Shown here one piece after another: positions 1-7,738 of a DNA stretch of 13,397 bases (position 1 is its first letter; every line of letters starts with the position of its first letter). The position numbers were made by a program, and so were the translations under genes. Below the pieces are notes generated by a model that did not search any database, had not been told where the DNA came from, and saw only the letters and a list, made by a program, of their open reading frames with translations. The DNA comes from Acanthaster planci (taxonomy: Eukaryota; Echinodermata; Asteroidea; Valvatida; Acanthasteridae), in NCBI RefSeq assembly GCF_001949145.1, contig NW_019091489.1, positions 395,335 to 408,731 on the forward strand, written 5' to 3'.

Positions 1-22
1 AATTAATGGAGAATTCTGACAG

Positions 23-123
23 CTAGTAATAGTGGCTCTTTATGTCCAACAGCAGAAGCAGAGCCGTGTACTCTTGTGAGAAGCTCAACTTCAGAAGAGT
101 CTGAAGGAGAACATGGCAGTGAG
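23..123 (+). CDS. Inferred internal exon of the RING-finger gene, Ser/Glu-rich linker
   Basis: This is probably an internal coding exon of the gene that ends with the RING exon at 5044-5217. The acceptor is the CAG at 20-22. The donor is GAG followed by GTGAGC at 124, which is strong. Two bases (CT) complete a codon begun upstream, followed by 33 open codons ending in phase 0. The same frame has a TAA at 4-6, so the exon must start after that. The encoded segment is rich in Ser, Glu and Ala (for example SSTSEESEGEHGSE) and looks like a disordered acidic linker with no recognisable domain. The downstream inferred exon begins in phase 0, which agrees. Evidence is splice consensus plus an open frame only; no homology was recognised. 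An alternative acceptor at 10-11 is possible but weaker. Confidence 0.45.
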
Positions 124-466
124 GTGAGCAGCATGAGTTACATTTCTTAGAAGGCCAAAGGGCTTTGGGAATAATGCTCATTTATCAGGTGTATGCCTGT
201 AGAATGGTGCCGAGCAATTTATTCTTTATTTTAGTTACGGGGTGATAATATGCATCCCATTGCTGTAATACAACTAAAGAGGTGTTTAGCTTGTCAACAT
301 TCACTACGAGCATTTTTCAAAACTTTGAACTGAGGCTGTGTACCAATAGCTTGATTATTTGCACACCTTTAAGTATTGTTAGGCCATTAATTTCGATTGC
401 ATGTGTATGATTGTTGAAGCATCTCCTGAGAATCAAAGTCAGAAGTATAAGACTTCATTTTTTTAG
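124..466 (+). other. Inferred intron 1 (343 bp)
   Basis: AT-rich sequence between a GTGAGC donor at 124 and a T-rich acceptor ending TTTTTTTAG at 466. I see no other gene, repeat or structured element in it. Confidence 0.4.
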
Positions 467-559
467 GTCATCGAAACCCCCGCAAAACAACAAGCTCTAT
501 CTTCCAACTATTCTGAGTCATTGCCGAATGTGGATTTGACACCTCCATGGAATTTCCAG
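467..559 (+). CDS. Inferred internal exon of the RING-finger gene, with a GC donor
   Basis: An open 31-codon phase-0 segment follows a strong acceptor (T-run plus TTTTAG at 459-466). It starts VIETPAKQQALSSNYSE and ends with PPWNFQ. The conceptual linker is polar with a hydrophobic end; no domain was recognised. The natural donor is CAG followed by GCACGT at 560, a GC-AG type boundary. The nearest GT donor, at 564, would leave phase 1. Joined in that phase, the next exon reads into a TAG and the RING exon into a TGA, so only the GC donor keeps the RING frame. The exon is not supported by homology. If it is not real, the exon at 23-123 could join directly to a later one, since all are phase 0. 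Confidence 0.42.
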
Positions 560-1636
560 GCACGTATAAAATGTCACCATAAAATAAAGTTCAAAATGTA
601 AAAATACAGGATTTCTACAGAAAAGGAAGCATGTCTTTACTTAAATGCAAATTATTAGAAATCTGTGCAATATTACAAAATTCAGTATAAATGCTAGGAC
701 ATTAAGCCCCGACTCTCCTCTGTCCAATGGTGCTAGAGATTAATGCCATGAGCAACATTCAAATGAGCACCATTTGAAGGGGCCACATCTTCATTGCAAG
801 TTGGGCCTAGTAGTTGTTGAGTGGGATAAGTAATAAAAGTAATAACAGATCACAACAAGCATTGGTGCTAAATGTGGATAAAGGGACATGTCTGGTCTTG
901 TGATGTTTTGAGTGCAGGTTATACCAGTTCAGTCTTCGCCCAAAGTGTCCCTGTTGAGATTCAAACTTATGTCTTGTTTCTTTAATTTTCCCATATTTCC
1001 GGATGGTCCTTTTGTTGTTGCCTCATCAGAAAATTCGTTCTGACAGACTTATTGAATAGCAATGAAACTTCAAATTTCATGGTCCCGTTCGACTACAAAT
1101 CCTCTGTGCTTTGTTGGCAATGGAACCATGCTGGTAAATTAAATGAAACAATATCTGCGCTTGAGAATGATTTCGAATGAAATTATAAAAAAATGGAATT
1201 ACTCCCCAGTTAAGACAATGATACATGCTTTCACCATCAAACATCATGCAACAGCAAAAAAAAAAAAGAATACGATGCCCACACATCTAGTGCCACATGG
1301 GAAAAAAAAATTGTCAGAGTGAGTGTTTCACTGTCTTCCATGATGGTCATGTTTTTATGCATGACGGTAGGATGCTTGCTACCATTGGACAGAGGTTAGG
1401 GCTTTGTCAGTGGTGAAAAAGATGTGTAATTTGCCTCATTTAAAGTCCATAAAATACAAGGCGTTCCTAGACTAGGGAACAAACACCATATTTTCAATGT
1501 GTTAAATATAAACTAAATTGCTCCTTTTTCATAAACAACAACACCATATTTGGCAAAAATGTTTCACAGATTAATATGGACTAGTATATCATTTCTTCAA
1601 CAAAATATTTAATCAACTTTATATTTGGGTGTACAG
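560..1636 (+). other. Inferred intron 2 (1,077 bp), GC-AG type
   Basis: AT-rich non-coding sequence. It contains A-runs at about 1257-1268 and 1302-1310. A second acceptor-like TGCAG at 912-917 is followed by a phase-0 open frame of about 43 codons that lacks a good donor (see findings). Nothing else was recognised. Confidence 0.35.
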
Positions 1637-1684
1637 GTGGATTCAGGCGATGGAGTGGGTCCTAGTAGCTCTGCACAAACACAA
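1637..1684 (+). CDS. Inferred 48-nt symmetrical exon of the RING-finger gene
   Basis: A 16-codon open segment reading VDSGDGVGPSSSAQTQ lies between the acceptor GTGTACAG (ending 1636) and the donor CAA followed by GTATAT at 1685. It is 48 nt long, in phase 0 at both ends, so inclusion or skipping would not change the downstream RING frame. The content is Gly/Ser/Gln-rich, as expected of a flexible linker before a C-terminal RING. The donor is only moderate (GTATAT). Support is the phase agreement with the exons before and after it; there is no homology. It could be a chance open stretch. Confidence 0.38.
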
Positions 1685-2271
1685 GTATATTTTATTAGTA
1701 ATGTGACACCCAAAAATGTGACACAACAAGGATAGTGTACATTACTGTGTCTAGTTCTTTAATGGTGACTGCATCTTAAAAAGGTGGGAAACTGAAACCC
1801 TGAAAAGATACAAAAATAAAATTTCCATATAAATACAGTGCTCTAGGAAAGACCAATCCAGCAAAGTAAATTTTAAGTAAAAACCTAATAATCCTCAAAG
1901 AATCTAGTGCAATCTAGTGTCAAACTCAATGACACAATTTGCTTCTAAAAGTAGAGTCCAGTTAAATTTCAAAATTGAACTAATACAAGGTAAGTGAATG
2001 CTTTAACTTGCAAAGACAAAAATGGGAAATAACTAAAGCAAGTGTCACAGCAATGATCTCTAAGCATACTATGGACTCAGAAAACCACAGACTCAATACA
2101 GTCCACTCATCATCATAACCTTAGGATTCATAAAAACAAACTTAGGATAAATGAAAATGCAAAGAACAACATTATGTCGAAATACATTGTAACATAACAA
2201 AATAATACGCTAACCAATATGCAGATTCGCACTCTCAATCAAGTGTAAAAAAGGAAAATTACATGAATATG

Positions 2272-2555
2272 CTGCATCTTATAACTTAAGGACTAGTGTG
2301 CCAGTCTAATAAGACACTGCAGGTATCTTAGTTAGTATCTTAGTATCTGAGTAATATGTATACAGTCAAATAAGGAAACCTATTCTTGAACTATGCGTAC
2401 TCGAGAAGTCAACTGCATCTTATAACTTAAGGACTAGTGTGCCAGTCTAATAAGACACTGCAGGTATCTTAGTTAGTATCTTAGTATCTGAGTAATATGT
2501 ATACAGTAAAATAAGGAAACCTAATCTTGAACTATGCATACTCGAGAAGTCAACT
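2272..2555. repeat. Tandem duplication, two copies with a 141-bp period
   Basis: Copy 1 (2272-2412) and copy 2 (2413-2553, plus 2 further matching bases) both begin CTGCATCTTATAACTTAAGG and end CTCGAGAAGTCAA. By eye they differ at only three substitutions, all near the 3' end of the unit (2388-2540 region), so the duplication is recent. The unit also holds a small internal repetition of TATCTTAGT. It lies in the last intron of the RING gene and has no coding capacity. Confidence 0.95.
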
Positions 2556-2996
2556 AAATGTGAACAAGAAATAAAGTGAATATAAATCAAAGTAAGGAAA
2601 TTCTAAATCCTTCAAATCCATGTAAATAGAATATATCGCTAAAGAGAAAGTCATCAAAAGGCTGATCTTTCTTTAATATGTAGTAGCTACAACAACACAG
2701 CGTCTAGGTTTCCTAAGACTATCATCAATGAATCCACGCTTTCAATAACCAGAGTAACACTTGAGAACACTTGAGCTAACCTCCAAATTAATCAGAAAGT
2801 GTTCACAGATGCTAAGAGACTAAGAAACTTTAAAGATAAGAACAATTACTAAACATTATACATTGTAAATGAATTCTTACCCCAGTCTAGTCATCCAAGA
2901 AATCTTGAGGCAACTAAGTACATCGTACATGCGTGGAGAATAACGTAGAATGCTGTGTGTGGTCTGAACAGTACCAGTGCTGGTGGTGGAATGACT

Positions 2997-3271
2997 CACT
3001 CAAGACGGCGCAAGATGGCGAACTTCACCGTGAATGCACGTAAAACGTTGTAATCGCATAGGTGCCATTTGAGCAAGCGATACGCCTGCGCAATGCACAT
3101 TAATGCACAGGCGTAGGCGCCGCGCGCGGCAGGCACGTGCACCCGGTGAGCTTGCGCCCAAGCATTACCGTAAACTGCGCAGGCGTATCGCTTGCTCAAA
3201 TGGCATCTATGGTAATTACGTCTTTTGGGCAGAGTTATTCATCTTGTGCCTTCGGCGCTATACGATCTTTG
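2997..3271. repeat. GC-rich fold-back element with a perfect 30-bp inverted repeat
   Basis: The 30 bases at 3063-3092 are the exact reverse complement of 3176-3205, separated by 83 bases. Imperfect complementarity continues outward: CTATG, ATTAC, TTTT and ATCTTG blocks match between the left flank (2997-3062) and right flank (3206-3271), giving roughly 275 bp of palindromic layout. Near the centre, 3119-3130 (GCCGCGCGCGGC) is itself a perfect palindrome. The segment is CpG-rich against an AT-rich intron. It resembles a non-autonomous fold-back or MITE-like insertion. CAAGATGGCG (YY1-like) and TGCGCAGGCG (loosely NRF1-like) strings also allow a CpG-rich regulatory patch. Outer ends and target-site duplications were not defined, and no transposon family was recognised. 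Confidence 0.75.
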
Positions 3272-3775
3272 CTCAAGACAAATGCTAAGTCTGAGGTTTA
3301 CCTCAAGGGTCAAGCAAAGGCACTGCGCAGGAGGGATATGTAAATGAGCTGTCACAGTAATGTAGGGTTTTTTTCCAAAATAGTCTGGGTGCGTGATATT
3401 TTGATCCTTTATAGTGAGATTCCAGTTGAATCGAATTCCAAGCCCTTACATTCCTTTAATATGAAGCATTCATGAATTTAGTTATGCATTTCTGTTTTTT
3501 ATGTTAAAGTGCTACTGCCAAATTCCATGTTTTGGCTGCTTGAGGGCCTATGTTAGTAAACATTAATATGAGTAGGATATTGCATTTTGTCATTGACCAT
3601 GTTTCATGATTGTATAAATCAGTGAAGTACCAAGTTGTCATAAACAAGACAGACGTGAGTTTAAGTTTTGAAAAGCAGAGGCATTTGAATGGTTCAGCTC
3701 TGGGAAGTTTTCAGTGTTTCGACAGTGATTACAGAAAGTTTCATTTGGCATATGCATTGACTAGAAGTGCAAAAC

Positions 3776-3924
3776 TGTAGGGAGGGGGAGGGGGCAAAAT
3801 CCCCATTTTTGAAGACATGGCAAGGTTTTTAATTTTTTCAGGGGGGGAGAACAGCTCCCTACCCAATAAGACTGTCTGCTAGTGTTTGCACACCAATTAA
3901 TATTTTTTGGGGGGAGGGGGCTGG
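3776..3924. repeat. Cluster of G-run tracts
   Basis: Three G-rich tracts lie within 150 bp: GGGAGGGGGAGGGGG near 3780-3794, GGGGGGG near 3841-3847 and GGGGGGAGGGGG near 3909-3920. The first and third have alternating G-runs that could contribute to quadruplex structure. The minus-strand ORF covering this area is only the complement of these runs. Confidence 0.6.
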
Positions 3925-5043
3925 TTGACTTTCCTAATTCTCCCTCCACTTGATACACAACTGTACTTTTTCCAAACCCATATATGACAGTGGAAATGTC
4001 TTAAACTATAACAGGTTTATTGAGAACAGAAATGTTTCTATAAAATTATAGCAGCTTTGATAGACTTTTGACTCTAAACATCTTAGGAAGTTGATTTTTG
4101 TACAGAGAGCAGTGCAAAGAAGGGGTTCTTTGGTGGTTACTATTTTTTAGGCACACTAAATGGTTGTCATTTTTCTGTTGTTGTGCTGTTGATATCATTT
4201 TGAGTTATAGTTTCTAGTTCACTTTTAATATGAGGGTACATAAGAAGACAGGAATTATATGCCTACTCACTAGTTGGTAGAATTCTGAAATTGACTATGA
4301 ATGTGCATGACCTGCACTAGTGACAGTTCTATCTGCTAGGTGTTAGAAGTAGGTTAGCAGTTTGCTTTCTGACAGACGTATATGTCCTCAGTGTATTAAG
4401 CATAAAATGTGTTTAAAATTGGTTTAATACAGATTCCCCCAGAGTAAATGCCTGCAGGACACCTACAGTATGTATGCTAAAATGAGAAAAGATATTTCTG
4501 CTGTTTGTGTTAAAAAAGATCTTGAATAAATTTGAACTTACTACTTGTATATTTTTCAATTAATCCAACTGAATTAAAATCAGCATATTTAAGAAAACAC
4601 AAACCTCCCACATGATATTTTTTTAGATTTTATTTATTGTGCAACTTGACATACAAACAGAAAGCTAAAAGTCAATTTCAAGAAGCCAACTTTACACTAT
4701 TGGCAAGTTTGCCTAAACAAAAACTGCTGTTTTGAGGAATGATTAGTCTCGTGTACAGCTGGGGAGTTGTATTATTCCTACAGATTGCAGTGTGTTGGAT
4801 CAATGCTCTGGTACAAGTTTGATTTTCTGCATTTTCTAGCAAAAAGCAGTGTTTTGAACAATACTGGGGTGATGGCTGAATTCAGTGCTGAAGGTGTATT
4901 TCATTAGTATTGCTATTGTGACTTCAAATAACATTTATTGGAATTCATCATACAAAATGTATCATTACAGAAAATGATTTCTGGAACCATACTGACTCAC
5001 AACTCTGTAACACATGTATGTTAATTATGTTTCCTTTTTTCAG

Positions 5044-5217
5044 GTAACTTTCAGAAAGTCCACACTTTGCCACATCTGTGCTGACAGGGAGACAGACAGT
5101 TTTCTTGTGCCTTGTGGACATACTTTTTGCTTTCTGTGTGCAACACATATGCATGTGAGTGACCAACAGTGTCCTTTTTGTAAGGTTGGCTCACAATCCG
5201 TTGGGAAACTCTATTGA
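5044..5217 (+). CDS. Last coding exon of a RING-finger (C3HC4) protein, probable E3 ubiquitin ligase
   Basis: This exon encodes the C-terminal 57 residues and the stop (TGA 5215-5217). After VTFRKSTL the spacing is C-x2-C-x11-C-x-H-x2-C-x2-C-x10-C-x2-C, at exon residues 9, 12, 24, 26, 29, 32, 43 and 46, a complete zinc-binding C3HC4 set. The PCGH core and the short tail ending VGKLY fit the C-terminal RING type found in IAP, Mex-3, neuralized and mind-bomb-like proteins. Such domains recruit E2 enzymes and transfer ubiquitin. The start is fixed by a strong acceptor (TTTCCTTTTTTCAG, ending 5043) and phase 0. The substrate-binding part lies upstream of this window, so neither gene identity nor target can be named. 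Nothing suggests decay: the exon has no internal stop, all ligands are present and there is a clean end. Confidence 0.87.
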   Translation, partial: VTFRKSTLCHICADRETDSFLVPCGHTFCFLCATHMHVSDQQCPFCKVGSQSVGKLY

Positions 5218-5252
5218 CATGATCTGCTACGCTCATCTGGCAGTTTGGAAGT

Positions 5253-5480
5253 TTTACAGTCAGTTATTAGTTACTGTTGAGATAGTCAATAAGGCATTAT
5301 TTGTAAACAATCCTGCAGCTTTACAGTCTTTCACAATCAGTTATTTGTTACGAGTGAGAAATATCAATGAGAAATTATGTGTAACAATCCTGTAACTTTA
5401 AAGTATGTACAATCAGTCATTTGTTACTGGTCAAAGAAATCAATGAGAAATTATATTTAACATTCTTATTTGTTACTGGT
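5253..5480. repeat. Degenerate tandem repeats of about 67-77 bp in the presumed 3' UTR
   Basis: Units begin at about 5253, 5320 and 5397 with TTTACAGT, TTTACAGT and TTTAAAGT, with a partial fourth from about 5465. Shared blocks include CAATCAGT(T/C)ATTTGTTAC, ATCAATGAGAAATTAT and AACAATCCTG. Copies are clearly diverged and of unequal length, so this is an older duplication. It starts only 36 bases past the stop codon, so it would be transcribed in the 3' UTR. Confidence 0.75.
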
Positions 5481-6311
5481 AATCTGTCCTGTGGTTTGAT
5501 CATTGTTTTTAAAGTGTTAAATAAGTTAAAAGTTTCTCTTGTTAACTAAAGTTGGAAAACTATGTTACTGCATTTGTTTCGTTGAGATTTCTTGTGGGAG
5601 AGGCTGTGAAAGGTCAGCTTTTTTTTATTTAGGCCTGTGGGTTATAGTCAAATCTTTTCATGAACCAAATCTTTTAATGCATGTCGATTCCAATATACAG
5701 ATAATTTTATACAATCAGATTCTTGGGAGTATTTTATATCACAACTCATCAAAATTCATTAATTAAGGTATACTGCCATTATCTTAGTGATGTAAATCTT
5801 ACTCTGGTGACGAATGTACCATTGGCTAGAGAAGTGTGTGGAAAAAGTATTGATTTAAATTGAAATCAAAACTTTAGTCTGTAACATGATGGCTGTCATA
5901 CAGTTGCCCTTTGTCAGAAAGTGTCCATGCGTTTTTTCTGAGGTTTCCATAACATGGTTTCTTGTTCGTGAATGCTAAGTAGCATACCAAGTGAACTGAT
6001 TTTCGGTAAAAGAATTGATTCATTCATTCTGATAAATGGGCAATGGCTGCATTAGTTTTTCTTGATGTTGAACTTAGTTATGAGTGTAGAAAATACATTT
6101 TTGATACCTCTAAAGGGATATTAGAAAAATGTTTGGATTGAACAGGTGCACACAAGCTTTGAAGGTTTGGTTCCAGTCTTCCCTGATAACGTTTTGCTTT
6201 GCCATTTAGTTTTCCTTTAGCTTTTATACCTGTGAATATCTGCTGTTTTACATGTTTTATATACACATGGTTTATTTGTATAATCTATATTTCTAAAGGA
6301 ATATATACACA

Positions 6312-6317
6312 ATTAAA
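6312..6317 (+). terminator. Possible poly(A) signal ATTAAA for the RING gene
   Basis: ATTAAA is the commonest variant of AATAAA. It is followed within about 45-75 bases by T/GT-rich sequence (TTTGCTGTTGTTGGTTG). It lies 1.1 kb after the stop codon. Weaker GATAAA- and AATAAG-like strings occur earlier, so the assignment is tentative. Confidence 0.25.
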
Positions 6318-6496
6318 TGTTCTTTCTCTTTACTTAAAAAATGAAGTGAACGTTACATTTTGCTGTTGTTGGTTGTTATTATTATTTTCATTATAGTCAT
6401 TATTATCATTTATTCCACCAAATTTGGAAAACAAGAAAAAAATTACAATCACAGATATCGGTAATATATTCGGCAAGTTTAACAAATACAAATAGC

Positions 6497-6700
6497 GAGG
6501 GGGGTTGGAGGGTGCAGGTGGTTAGGGGAGGGGTGTAGTAGGTTGAAGGAAGGGGTGGAGTGGGGTGAAGGAAGGGATGGAGTGGGTTGGGGGAGGGGTA
6601 CAGTGGGGGGGGGGTTAGGAAGGAGAAGTTCAGTGTGAGGGAGGGACCTATGGCGGAGTGGGTGGATGCTGGTCCAGGGGAGTGTTGACTGGGGGGAGGG
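6497..6700 (+). repeat. G-rich degenerate minisatellite, quadruplex-prone
   Basis: About 200 bases of G-runs separated by short A/T spacers on the plus strand, including a 10-G run at 6605-6614. A unit of about 21-22 bp is visible (GGTTGAAGGAAGGGGTGGAGT at 6541-6561, a near copy at 6562-6583, a looser one at 6584-6604). Many GGG/GGGG runs sit within loop distance, so G-quadruplex formation is likely in principle. The complementary strand reads as a proline-rich open frame, probably a by-product of the repeat. Confidence 0.8.
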
Positions 6701-6710
6701 ATGACTGTGA

Positions 6711-7714
6711 CGGCACGCAGGTTCTGGTTATGCCCAGGAAAGGACATGGGATTCAATTATCCTCTCTCTGGCTCTGTATATGTATTCACTGTCTGGGCCC
6801 GGGGCCACCTTTAAAGACATGGCAGGCACTGCCTTGCATGCCTAGCAACTGCATGGGCTGAGGGCTTTGAATGAGTAACATGTAGTTCGTGCAAAGAACA
6901 AATATTAACCAAATACAACCTGAGCAATACTATGACAATTACTTTATAAAGAAATGTCCATAATCATAATAAACATAATGGTTCATGAAAATTTAACTCT
7001 ACCGTTTCCTTTTCCTAACTAACTGAGCTGTCTGTACAAAACCAACAATACTTTTGCCGCCTTAATTAAAGTTGGTGTAGTCTTGTTTCAAGTCAAAGAG
7101 TGGTTAGTCTCCACTCAAGTTGCATTGACTAATTACGTACAGCAGTGGAAGTAAAGTGGGAAGAGCCAGAGAAATGGAAGAAAGAACAAACGCCACAACT
7201 AGTCATCCATTACAACTGTATGCAAAGAAAAGACAACCCAAACTTACGACGGCCAGGATGACTCGAAAGCCTGCTCATGCAATCCGAAGCCAATTAAACA
7301 ATTGTGAGGGATGTCACGCATATTGTACATATTGTGAGTATGCTGGTGTGTAGCAACAGCGCCATCATGCGGTGGCAGGGGCATTACCCATGTTTGCCGT
7401 CGCCTCCGCTGTTGGCCTTTCTACTGCTGGAATTTAAATAGCAATAACACCAGCAGAGATCCGAGCCCAGGGTGTTTGTTGTGCCCGTTCATGCGCACCC
7501 CCCCCTCAGATAGCACCCCTCCCACACAATCAATAATTTACCCAAATACTACAATGAGAAAATATACAAAATAAAAAAGTAAAAGTGTAAAATGTACAAC
7601 AAATTGTGAAAACAAAAAAACAAAATACATGTAGATAGTTTAATCTGCAAATAAATCCATCTAAAGTGTAAGAAAATGAAAATGTAAAATAATATTTGTT
7701 CCGTCTGTGGGTCG
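6711..7714. other. Region without a confident gene
   Basis: Mixed AT-rich sequence with a slightly GC- and CpG-richer patch at about 7150-7505. That patch contains competing open frames on both strands with good splice donors (see findings). It also has an imperfect hairpin in which CAACAGCG (about 7354-7361) pairs with CGCTGTTG (about 7407-7414), and an 8-C run at 7498-7505. Nothing was recognised at 6840-7130 or 7510-7710. Confidence 0.4.
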
Positions 7715-7738
7715 GTTGTTTGTTTGTTTGTTTGTTTT
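7715..7738. repeat. (GTTT)n microsatellite
   Basis: Five to six perfect TTTG/GTTT units in a row, followed by a T-rich stretch. Confidence 0.9.

Larger units (their letters stand above)
1685..5043 (+). other. Long last intron of the RING-finger gene (about 3.36 kb)
   Basis: AT-rich sequence running to a strong acceptor before the RING exon (TTTCCTTTTTTCAG ending 5043). It hosts the 141-bp tandem duplication at 2272-2555, the GC-rich fold-back element at about 2997-3271 and G-run tracts at 3776-3924. Stretches 1685-2270, 2560-2990, 3340-3770 and 3960-5030 show no gene, and the short ORFs there have no domain or splice support. Confidence 0.5.
5218..6340 (+). other. Presumed 3' UTR and downstream flank of the RING gene
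   Basis: AT-rich sequence directly after the RING stop codon with no convincing coding frame. It holds degenerate tandem repeats at 5253-5480. No AATAAA is seen soon after the stop. The best poly(A) signal I find is ATTAAA at 6312-6317, followed by a T/GT-rich stretch (6359-6390). The UTR end is inferred, not shown. Confidence 0.35.

Noticed and set aside
3103-3343. Arg-rich and other ORFs over the fold-back element (also 2996-3199 minus)
   Set aside because: They follow from the GC-rich palindrome, which opens frames on several strands at once, and have no domain.
4948-5236. Minus-strand ORFs opposite the RING exon
   Set aside because: They are antisense shadows of the RING coding exon.
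6406-6756. 116-codon proline-rich minus-strand ORF as a stand-alone gene
   Set aside because: Most of it is the complement of the G-rich minisatellite. It is kept only as part of a speculative spliced model.
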